Shown piece by piece: positions 1-6,146 of a stretch of DNA of 16,715 nucleotides. The notes under the pieces were generated by a model. That model had not been told where the DNA came from, searched no databases, and was given only the letters and a program-made list of their open reading frames with translations. The stretch lies in the NCBI GenBank assembly GCA_958436475.1, contig CAUBKG010000046.1, forward strand, positions 1-16,715, given 5' to 3'. The DNA comes from an uncultured Clostridia bacterium (GTDB taxonomy: Bacteria; Bacillota; Clostridia; Oscillospirales; Acutalibacteraceae). Every line of letters starts with the position of its first letter. Within the stretch, counting starts at the first letter, position 1. Made by a program: the position numbers and the translations under genes.

Positions 1-94
1 ATTATACCTGCCTTATGCCCCCACGCCGCGGAGCGGCGGGTTGGGCAATTATACCTGTTTCATGCCCCCACGCCGCGAAGCGGCGGGTTGGGCA
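1..94. repeat. Two tandem copies of a 47-bp GC-rich hairpin repeat
   Basis: Units 1-47 and 48-94 are near identical; they differ in the stretch after ATTATACCTG (CCTTATG versus TTTCATG) and at one base in the hairpin loop (GGAGC versus GAAGC). Each unit contains the inverted arms CGCCGC and GCGGCG, and each ends TTGGGCA. A third unit starts ATT at 95 and then diverges. The first unit begins exactly at the window edge, so the array probably extends to the left. The minus strand from 123 down to 61 reads as a short open frame starting MDASLRVAELPNPPL. I associate this frame with a dispersed non-coding element in clostridial genomes, not with a gene, but that is from memory. I judge it an intergenic repeat family of unknown function. 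Confidence 0.75.
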
Positions 95-387
95 ATTCGG
101 CCACTCGCAGGCTTGCGTCCATGGCAGAATGAGTCTTGAACGCTTATTTTGGCGCCTTAAAACAGGCTTGTCCCAGTTCTTTCTTCCATCGTTTTCTCAT
201 ATAACAGCATTATAATATGCAGCGGGTGCAATTGCAAACCCTTCGGGCAAAAAAGGAAGCGCCCCCTTTTCCACCGGCATTTTGCCTTTACGCCTTTTTA
301 CGCAAAACCACGAAAAAACAAAGCCGCTTTTGTTCATAGTTGGGCAACTTATGTCGTTTAGTGTTAAATAAGAAAAATTTTTTATTC
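95..387. other. Intergenic region left of the XRE gene, no gene seen
   Basis: Positions 95-140 look like the flank of the repeat element. From about 190 the sequence becomes AT-rich with runs of A and T (for example 365-385). A plus-strand open frame at 15-215 crosses the hairpin repeats, has no convincing ribosome binding site and no recognisable protein character, so I do not call it. I see no RNA gene here. The AT-rich part is likely the upstream control region of the gene at 482. Confidence 0.5.
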
Positions 388-409
388 ATTATTCTAAAAT
401 GAGAATAAT
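388..409. promoter_or_regulatory. Candidate operator: perfect inverted repeat upstream of the XRE gene
   Basis: ATTATTCT (388-395) and AGAATAAT (402-409) are exact inverted complements separated by the 6 bp AAAATG. The right arm covers the place of the -35 element for the TATAAT at 427-432. A dimeric repressor bound here would block that promoter. The neighbouring XRE protein is the natural candidate, acting as an autoregulator. The arms resemble AT-rich Fur/PerR-type sites only loosely, so the identity of the regulator is inference. Confidence 0.5.
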
Positions 410-420
410 CTGGGACTGTG

Positions 421-462
421 TGATACTATAATATTGACTGGTTATAAAGTTAACAATCTATA
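421..462 (+). promoter_or_regulatory. Promoter(s) of the XRE gene
   Basis: A perfect -10 hexamer TATAAT lies at 427-432. It overlaps an alternative extended -10 (TGA then TACTAT, 421-429). The corresponding -35 (404-409, AATAAT) is poor and lies in the inverted repeat. A second possible promoter, TTGACT (434-439), 17 bp, TCTATA (457-462), would start transcription near 469. That is too close to the ribosome binding site at 465-470, so I favour the upstream one. Confidence 0.45.
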
Positions 463-481
463 GAAAGGGGTTCCATGCGGG

Positions 482-733
482 ATGAGAGTTCGGAGACACC
501 CAATCGGTGATCGGAACATAGTGGGCGCAAGGGTTCAGAAAATTCGAAAAAGCATCGGTATGAAGCAAAAGGACCTTCTGGCCCAGCTTCAGGTTCACGG
601 CATCGATATGAATGCCACCGGTTTATCCAAGCTTGAAGGGCAGCTCAGGCACGTAACGGATATTGAACTAGTTGCTCTTGCTGACATACTCGGGGTTTCG
701 TTTGAAACGCTTTTGGGTTTGGATGGCAAATAA
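482..733 (+). CDS. Small XRE-family HTH transcriptional regulator
   Basis: This 83-residue protein is almost entirely one Cro/C1-type helix-turn-helix domain (about residues 13-78). It has the N-terminal helix ARVQKIRKSIGMKQKDLL, the recognition region TGLSKLEGQLRHVTDIEL and the closing helix VALADILGVSFETLLGL. The length is typical for stand-alone XRE proteins that act as dimeric repressors. AAGGGG at 465-470 lies 11 nt before the ATG at 482, which is rather far. An ATG at 475 is closer, but its frame closes after 11 codons (475-510). GTG codons inside the gene are also possible starts. The gene is monocistronic and ends at the terminator at 761. The palindrome at 388-409 suggests autoregulation. 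Target genes cannot be told from the sequence. Confidence 0.85.
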   Translation: MRVRRHPIGDRNIVGARVQKIRKSIGMKQKDLLAQLQVHGIDMNATGLSKLEGQLRHVTDIELVALADILGVSFETLLGLDGK

Positions 734-760
734 AAGGGCAGAAACAACATGGGGTATTTT

Positions 761-792
761 AAAACGGCGGGGAATGTTCCCCGCCGTTTTTC
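761..792. terminator. Bidirectional hairpin terminator between convergent genes
   Basis: The arms AAAACGGCGGGGAA (761-774) and TTCCCCGCCGTTTT (777-790) are perfectly complementary around a 2-nt centre. T runs follow on the plus strand (787-791) and, as the A run at 761-764, on the minus strand. It sits 27 bp after the XRE stop and 18 bp after the stop of the minus-strand operon, so it can serve both. Confidence 0.9.
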
Positions 793-809
793 TGTATTTT
801 TCGCTAATC

Positions 810-1400
810 TCATAGCTCCAGCACACTGGAAACACCGGGAACAATCTGTTCCGAAAGGAGCAGCACCGCGCAGATGGAAAGGGCCAGATACGGGTCTTCC
901 CGGCTTTCCCATCGGATCGGAAATTCAAACGGCTCCACCGCGTGCCCGAAAACCGTAAGGATGGCGCGCTGCAGGCTCACCACCGCACCGGAATCATGGA
1001 TGCTGGAAAAGGTGAGTGTATCCCGCAGAGACATGCCGCATGTAATCGCCGTTGTGTTGCTGCTCATCAGGGATTCCACTGCCTTGCCACAATCTCCGCT
1101 GACGATGGCGATGTGTCTGTCGCTGATGACGCGGCCTGCCGCCCGGTCGCGGTCCTTTTCAAAAATGACGATGGCGTGCGGGCAGTCGAGCTTCGGGAGC
1201 TCGGAGGATTCCCCGACTAAGAACCGCGGTTCCCCTTCCCCGCTCTGGGAAATGATATGATCCTGCACGAGAATGCTCCCGCCATGCCTGGATAAAGCCG
1301 ATGCAATCCTTTTTGCTCCTTTGTACTCGCCCCTGCCGCCCAGCAAGATTACTGTTATCACTCTACCACCGCTTCGCATGAATTCAATACCAGTATTCAC
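810..1400 (-). CDS. Conserved-looking protein of unknown function, last gene of the operon
   Basis: I do not recognise a named family with certainty. The frame gives 196 aa from a GTG at 1400; other starts are an ATG at 1379 and a GTG at 1361. None has a strong ribosome binding site. GGTGG lies a few bases before the GTG at 1361, which would begin the protein at VITVILLGGRGEYKGAKRIA, an alpha/beta-like start, giving 183 aa. The segments AITCGMSLRDTLTFSSI and VVSLQRAILTVFGHAVEPFE remind me of the C-terminal part of Mur-ligase-like clostridial proteins, but no ATP-binding loop is visible. No signal peptide or transmembrane helix is seen. It lies 14 nt behind the COG2509 flavoprotein stop, so it is probably co-transcribed. 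Confidence 0.75.
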   Translation of the reverse strand: MNTGIEFMRSGGRVITVILLGGRGEYKGAKRIASALSRHGGSILVQDHIISQSGEGEPRFLVGESSELPKLDCPHAIVIFEKDRDRAAGRVISDRHIAIVSGDCGKAVESLMSSNTTAITCGMSLRDTLTFSSIHDSGAVVSLQRAILTVFGHAVEPFEFPIRWESREDPYLALSICAVLLLSEQIVPGVSSVLEL

Positions 1401-1414
1401 GCGCGGCGTTGTTT

Positions 1415-3007
1415 TTATACCGCATCTCCGAGCAGGATTTTTTCCGCACAGCGGATGCCGTCCACCGCGGCGGATACGATCCCGCCCGCATATCCGGCAC
1501 CTTCCCCGCAGGGATAGACACCGCCCGCTCCGGGACTCTGAAGCGTTTCCGCGCCGCGCAGGATGCGCACCGGAGAAGAGCTTCTCGTTTCCACGCCCGT
1601 GAGCACGGCGTCGGGCAGAAAAAAGCCCTTCATACGGGCATTCATCTGAAGGATGCCCTCCCGGAGGGCCTCATAGAGGAACGGCGGAAAAAGCTCCCGG
1701 AAGTCGGACGGAACCGCTCCCAGCGAATAGGTGGGCCGCACGGAGCCGAACCGGTCCGTTTTCTTTTCCTTCACAAGGTCGCCCATGAGCTGTGCAGGAG
1801 CCTGATACCCGCCTCCCCCGAGGCGGAACGCCGCCTGCTCGAGCGTTCTCTGCAAAGCGGCGCCCGCCAAAGGGTCGCCGGTTTTGAAGTCTCCGGGGCC
1901 GACGCCTACCAAAAGCGCGCTGTTGGCGTTTTCACCGTCCCGCGCGAATTCGCTCATTCCATTGGTCACAACGCCGCCCGCCTCCGAAGCCGCCGGGACG
2001 ACATAACCACCGGGGCACATACAGAAGGAATAAAGTGAACGCCCGCCCGGCAGATGGACGGCAAGCTTGTAATCGGCCGCGCCGAGCGCGGGATGCCCTG
2101 CCGCCTGCCCATACTGCAGGCGGTTGATATATTCCTGCGGGTGCTCCGCCCGGACACCAACGGAAAACGGCTTTTGCTCCATGGGAAGCCCCGCTTCCTT
2201 CAGCATGAAAAACGTATCGCGCGCACTGTGGCCGATGGCGAGGACCAGCCGGTCGCAGGGGAAGCAAAGCTCCTCCCCGTTCCTTTGGGCTGTCACTTCC
2301 CGTATCTTCCCGTTTTGCAGAATGAGGCCGGTGAGTTTTGTTTCAAAATGGAAGCTTCCGCCGAGGCGTATGATATCTTCCCGCATCCGCCGGATCACCT
2401 GCCGGAGATAATCGGTTCCGATATGGGGCTTTGCTTCATACAAAATACATTCCGGCGCGCCGTACTGCACAAAGGCTTCGAACACTCCGCGGGAGCGCGG
2501 GTCTTTGATGCCGGTGGTAAGCTTGCCGTCTGAAAAAGTGCCGGCCCCGCCCTCACCGAACTGGATGTTTGTGTTTTCATTCAGATCGCCGTTTTTCTGA
2601 AAGGCTTCCACCGCCTGAACCCTGGCGGATACCTCCGCTCCCCGCTCGAGCACAACCGGGCTTGCACCCGCTTTTGCGAGCGTCAGCGCGGCAAACAGGC
2701 CCGCAGGGCCGCTTCCGGCAATCACCGTGCGGAGGGGTGGGCCAATACGGCAAAGCGCAGGAGCCCTTTTCGGTTCAAGCGGCGCCGCCTGCTTCTGTAC
2801 GCGCTCCTCGTAAACGGGCAAAACGGAAAAAGAAACGGCGCATACGAAATGCACGTTGTCCTTCCGGCGTGCGTCCACGGCCTTTTTCTCGAGGCGCGGT
2901 TGCAGAAAAGCCTTTTCCGGCAGGCGGAACCGGCGGCCGAGCATCTCGCCGAGCCGTGTAAAATCTGTATCTAAGGGCAGCTTCAGCTCCCTTATAATGT
3001 ATCTCAT
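1415..3007 (-). CDS. NAD(P)/FAD-dependent oxidoreductase of the COG2509 type
   Basis: This 530-aa cytoplasmic flavoprotein belongs to the uncharacterised FAD-dependent dehydrogenase family. An N-terminal lead of about 90 residues begins MRYIIRELKLPLDTDF. A Rossmann dinucleotide-binding motif follows (TVIAGSGPAGLFAA, GSGPAG at 98-103) with the ribose-binding acidic residue in VVLERG (E121). Next are the family motif FGEGGAGTFSDGKL (150-163) and the C-terminal FAD-contact segment YPCGEGAGYAGGIVSAAVDG. Length matches the family. The ATG at 3007 overlaps the preceding stop as ATGA (3004-3007), with a GGGGG stretch just upstream. The frame stays open to 3418 upstream, but that part lies inside the neighbouring gene and has no family features. 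The substrate is unknown. Confidence 0.9.
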   Translation of the reverse strand: MRYIIRELKLPLDTDFTRLGEMLGRRFRLPEKAFLQPRLEKKAVDARRKDNVHFVCAVSFSVLPVYEERVQKQAAPLEPKRAPALCRIGPPLRTVIAGSGPAGLFAALTLAKAGASPVVLERGAEVSARVQAVEAFQKNGDLNENTNIQFGEGGAGTFSDGKLTTGIKDPRSRGVFEAFVQYGAPECILYEAKPHIGTDYLRQVIRRMREDIIRLGGSFHFETKLTGLILQNGKIREVTAQRNGEELCFPCDRLVLAIGHSARDTFFMLKEAGLPMEQKPFSVGVRAEHPQEYINRLQYGQAAGHPALGAADYKLAVHLPGGRSLYSFCMCPGGYVVPAASEAGGVVTNGMSEFARDGENANSALLVGVGPGDFKTGDPLAGAALQRTLEQAAFRLGGGGYQAPAQLMGDLVKEKKTDRFGSVRPTYSLGAVPSDFRELFPPFLYEALREGILQMNARMKGFFLPDAVLTGVETRSSSPVRILRGAETLQSPGAGGVYPCGEGAGYAGGIVSAAVDGIRCAEKILLGDAV

Positions 3008-4239
3008 ATTGACCCCCGTGAAAGAGATTCTGCTGCGGCCTTGCCCGCCGTAAAGCCGGAGGACCAAGCCCACTGGAGATTGTAGCCTCCGCAGTCGCCA
3101 TCGATATCCAATATCTCCCCGGCGGCAAAAATCCCCGGCTGTTTTTTCGATTCGAGCAGGCCGGTGAATTCCCTGCAGCGGATGCCGCCCGCCGTGACCT
3201 GTGCTCCGGAAAAGGAAAGAGTTCCCCGAACCTCCAGCGAAAAGCACTGGATGGCCTTTGCAAGCGCGCGGAGCTCCTGCTCCGTCAGCGTGCCGGCACT
3301 TCTTCCGAGGGGCAATACTCCCGCATATTTCAGCAGTGCCTGCCCAAGGCGCTTTTGCAGGATACCGGATAAAAAGTTTTCGAGCGTCAGATAAAAAAGC
3401 TCTTTCTTTCTTGTGCACAGCCGCCCATAAAGCTCATCCCGCGCCAGCTCCGGAAGGAAGTTCAGCCGAACGGCTAGAGGCCCTTTTTCTGTGGAAGCAA
3501 TGCGGGAAAGCTGCAATATGGGAGGGCCTGAAAGGCCATATTCCGTAAACAAAACTTCCCCCTTCTCCCGGCGCAATGGTTTCCCGTTCAAAAGCACGGC
3601 TGCTTCTGCATTTACTTTGATTCCCTTCAGCGCCCGGATGGGGGACGTATCTGTTTTGATCTGCACAATGGCCGGCGCGAGCGGTGTGTCGGTATGGCCG
3701 AAGCGGCGCAGGAGGGCGTACCCGCTGCCGTCCGACCCGAGGGAAGGAGATGCCTTTCCGCCCGCACAGACGATTACGCGCGCGGCCGATACCGCCTCAT
3801 TCGGGGAGATGATACAAAACCGGCCCTTTTCCTTTCGTATTTCCGTTACATGGAAGGACGGCTTTACCTCAGCGCCGAGCGCCTCCGCGCGGAAGCGGAG
3901 CGCGTCCAGCACGGCGGAAGCCTGGCAGGAAACGGGATACACCCTTCCCGCTTCGTCGGCAAAGGTCCAAACTCCGAGGCGCTCGAAAAAGCGCCGCGTT
4001 TCCTCCGCCGGAAAACGCCCGTAGACTTCACGGAACAGGGAAATCCCGCCGTGATAGCAATTCTCCCGGATAGGGGCATGCGTGAGGTTGCACCGCCCGT
4101 TTCCCGTGGCAAGCAGCTTTTTGCCGACCTTATCGAGCCGCTCCAGGATTACCACCGTTCGGGCGGCATCCGTCATTTTAGCGCTGACAGCGGCCATAAG
4201 CCCAGCCGCGCCACCGCCTATGATTGCAATATCATACAT
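3004..4239 (-). CDS. BaiN/YhiN (HI0933)-family flavoprotein
   Basis: The 411-aa protein shows all landmarks of the HI0933-like family. The dinucleotide-binding loop IAIIGGGAAGLMAA (GGGAAG 8-13) comes first. The signature GKKLLATGNGRCNLT is at 39-53. The C-terminal block GEILDIDGDCGGYNLQWAWS (374-393) continues into SSG. Length is the family norm. Family members are often annotated as aminoacetone oxidase-like enzymes, and one clostridial member, BaiN, is linked to bile-acid 7-dehydroxylation. The sequence does not reveal the substrate here, so I give no symbol. Start ATG 4239 has AGGAG at 4247-4251, 7 nt away, and overlaps the end of the membrane-protein gene by 8 nt. Its end overlaps the next flavoprotein as ATGA, so the two flavoproteins are probably translationally coupled. 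Confidence 0.92.
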   Translation of the reverse strand: MYDIAIIGGGAAGLMAAVSAKMTDAARTVVILERLDKVGKKLLATGNGRCNLTHAPIRENCYHGGISLFREVYGRFPAEETRRFFERLGVWTFADEAGRVYPVSCQASAVLDALRFRAEALGAEVKPSFHVTEIRKEKGRFCIISPNEAVSAARVIVCAGGKASPSLGSDGSGYALLRRFGHTDTPLAPAIVQIKTDTSPIRALKGIKVNAEAAVLLNGKPLRREKGEVLFTEYGLSGPPILQLSRIASTEKGPLAVRLNFLPELARDELYGRLCTRKKELFYLTLENFLSGILQKRLGQALLKYAGVLPLGRSAGTLTEQELRALAKAIQCFSLEVRGTLSFSGAQVTAGGIRCREFTGLLESKKQPGIFAAGEILDIDGDCGGYNLQWAWSSGFTAGKAAAESLSRGSI

Positions 4240-5362
4240 CTCTGTGCTCCTGTTCCACTTCCTGCTTCTCGGTTTGTTTGACCGTTTCGTTCTGAGGTTC
4301 TTCTGTTGCCGGCGGCTCCTCCGCGCATCCTTCCTTCTGCTTTTTCCGGTAGATCCGGTTATACTGAAATGCGGCGGCGAACACGAAAATACACAGGCCG
4401 CCAAAGGCAAGAAGCGCGGGAAGCCATGGATTGGAGGAATCGTTCCACACAACGGCATCCGGCGCGGGAGCCGTATAGCCGGCAGGCCTTTCCGCCGTCG
4501 CGCCCGCAACGCCCTGCTCCGGTTTCGCGGCGCTGCTGCCACTGTTTTCCTGTGCCGTCTGTTTCCGGGCCGAAGTCGCTTTGGAATTCGATTTTTCTTT
4601 CACCGGCGTTTTGGATGAGGTTGCCCGTTCCGTTTCCTGAGGAGCCGCACGGGAAGGCTCCGCGATTTCAGAAGGCTCCTGCGGAATAACCGGCGTTTTT
4701 GAGGGCGGACGCAGAGGCCAGATTCCGGCCCCCTCCCGATTGATGGATATTTCACCGATCCAGAATTCCGCACCGGCCTGCATGTTTGGAGAAAACACCG
4801 ATATTTCAAGCGTGCGGAACGCTTCCGGCCCCTCCACTCCAAATTCGGAAAACGGAATGCCGATCAGGCAGCCCGCTTCCTGATTCAGATGCACGTTTCT
4901 TTCCAGCAGCACTAAGCCCACCCTCTTAGAGGAAACAAACGAGCCGCCATTCGAATACCGATAGGAAAATTCCCTGTTGCTCGGGATCGAAAGGCGCGTG
5001 CCGTCCTTTTTCACGAGCGAAAAGCCGAGCAATATCCCATCCTTTTCCGGAACCATATCCCCCCATCCGGAAAAATCGAACAGTACGTAAAACGAATCCT
5101 CTCCCGCCGCCGCAGCATCCAGAGCGAACGGAACGGTAACAGAACATGTGCCGGATTCCTGCAGCATGACGCAAAGCGCCTTTTTGCCGTTTGCCCCCGC
5201 CTTTATTTCCGCCGCGACCGGCACGATGGAGGATACCTGCAGCGGATATTCTCCGAACGGATAGCCTTCAAAATCCCAAGACGAGCTGCCGCGGGCCAGT
5301 GCCGGGCACGCGGACGAAACGAATAGCAAAACGGTAACGCAAAGAGCGAATAGTCTTTTCAT
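4232..5362 (-). CDS. Secreted, single-pass membrane-anchored protein of unknown function
   Basis: The 376-aa protein has a clear signal peptide (MKRLFALCVTVLLFVSSACP, cleavage near ALARG, residue 24). An extracellular domain of about residues 27-215 is rich in beta-strand-like segments (SWDFEGYPFGEYPLQV, FYVLFDFSGWG, FRTLEISVFSPN) and resembles a carbohydrate-binding-like sandwich in pattern only. A Pro/Ser/Thr/Lys-rich linker covers about 218-305. One transmembrane helix follows (WLPALLAFGGLCIFVFAAAF), then basic YRKKQKEG and a Glu-rich cytoplasmic tail. This is a type I topology. GGAG precedes the ATG by 7 nt, and the ATG directly follows the udp stop with no gap. I recognise no named family. 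Co-transcription with udp and the flavoproteins is likely from spacing. Confidence 0.85.
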   Translation of the reverse strand: MKRLFALCVTVLLFVSSACPALARGSSSWDFEGYPFGEYPLQVSSIVPVAAEIKAGANGKKALCVMLQESGTCSVTVPFALDAAAAGEDSFYVLFDFSGWGDMVPEKDGILLGFSLVKKDGTRLSIPSNREFSYRYSNGGSFVSSKRVGLVLLERNVHLNQEAGCLIGIPFSEFGVEGPEAFRTLEISVFSPNMQAGAEFWIGEISINREGAGIWPLRPPSKTPVIPQEPSEIAEPSRAAPQETERATSSKTPVKEKSNSKATSARKQTAQENSGSSAAKPEQGVAGATAERPAGYTAPAPDAVVWNDSSNPWLPALLAFGGLCIFVFAAAFQYNRIYRKKQKEGCAEEPPATEEPQNETVKQTEKQEVEQEHRDV

Positions 5363-6124
5363 TTATTTCTCCATGTTAATCAGTAAACGAAGGGCTTCCA
5401 CGGCGGTGCGGATAGAAAGCATCGGGTCGAACCGGTTTTCCATCCGGCCCGTGTTCTTTTCCTGCTCCTGGTTCCATACGACATGCAGCACCGCCCCCGC
5501 GCGGGCATGCAGCGCCGCACAAACGGTAAAGAGCGCCGCGCATTCCATTTCGGACGCGAGCACGCCGAGCTTTTTATAGGCCTCCCACTGTTCCGTGAGC
5601 CGTTGCGCAACCGGCATTCGTTCCGGCTCGTGCTGGCCGTAAAAGGAATCCTTGCTCTGCACCACGCCGCACCGGAAAGGCGCCTCGAGCAATGCTGCCG
5701 CCCGCACGAGCGCCGAAGCAACGGTAAAATCGGGAACCGCCGGGTATGCCCCAGGGGCGTATTCGAAGCTCGTCCCCTCCTGGCGGACCGCGCCTGTGGG
5801 AACGATGAGGTCGCCGGGGGCGGCCGCATCGGAAATTCCGCCGCAGGTTCCAACCCGCAGAAACGTGCGTACCCCAGCCCTGTAAAGCTCTTCCACAGCG
5901 ATAGCGGCGGAGGGCCCGCCGATCCCGGTGGAGGCAACGAATACCTTTTTCCCCTCCAGCGTGCCCAGCATCGTTTTATATTCCCGATTTTCCGCGACGA
6001 ATCTGGGCTCCTCGAGGCAGGCGGCGATCCGTTCCACCCGGCCGGGGTCGCCCGGCAGGATCGCATATTCCGCCCGGATATCGGGGCAAAAGCCCAAATG
6101 ATATAATGTTTCCTGCGGCAACAT
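5363..6124 (-). CDS. udp: Uridine phosphorylase (nucleoside phosphorylase)
   Basis: This 253-aa cytosolic enzyme of the NP-I family splits uridine with phosphate into uracil and ribose 1-phosphate (pyrimidine salvage). Visible motifs are the phosphate loop GDPGR (25-29), STGIGGPSAAIAVEEL (66-80 region), TFLRVGTCGG with R90 and T93 for phosphate, and SEMECAAL with E192-M193-E194 for ribose. The uracil-binding stretch reads FYGQHEPERMP, unlike the Q-E-R spacing of the E. coli enzyme, so specificity for uridine is likely but not proven. Length equals E. coli Udp. The ATG at 6124 has AGGGAGGA at 6131-6138, 6 nt away; a longer open frame to 6187 only runs into radA. It lies 22 nt behind radA and is fused stop-to-start with the next gene. 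Confidence 0.88.
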   Translation of the reverse strand: MLPQETLYHLGFCPDIRAEYAILPGDPGRVERIAACLEEPRFVAENREYKTMLGTLEGKKVFVASTGIGGPSAAIAVEELYRAGVRTFLRVGTCGGISDAAAPGDLIVPTGAVRQEGTSFEYAPGAYPAVPDFTVASALVRAAALLEAPFRCGVVQSKDSFYGQHEPERMPVAQRLTEQWEAYKKLGVLASEMECAALFTVCAALHARAGAVLHVVWNQEQEKNTGRMENRFDPMLSIRTAVEALRLLINMEK

Positions 6125-6146
6125 GGTTTTTCCTCCCTTTCCGCCG

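Noticed and set aside
1..94. CRISPR array from regularly spaced palindromic repeats
   Set aside because: The units are directly adjacent with no unique spacers, only two copies are visible, and no cas gene is present.
3008..3418. 137-residue N-terminal extension of the COG2509 flavoprotein frame
   Set aside because: It lies entirely inside the BaiN/YhiN gene. The ATGA overlap at 3004-3007 and the family start (MRYIIREL) fix the real start.
4240..4542. 100-residue extension of the BaiN/YhiN frame
   Set aside because: It overlaps the tail-encoding part of the membrane-protein gene, is low-complexity and basic, and the Rossmann motif begins right after the ATG at 4239, which has its own AGGAG.
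5380..6066. Second minus-strand frame of 228 codons inside udp
   Set aside because: It is an Arg/Ser/Pro-rich out-of-frame shadow of the uridine phosphorylase, whose motifs are intact.
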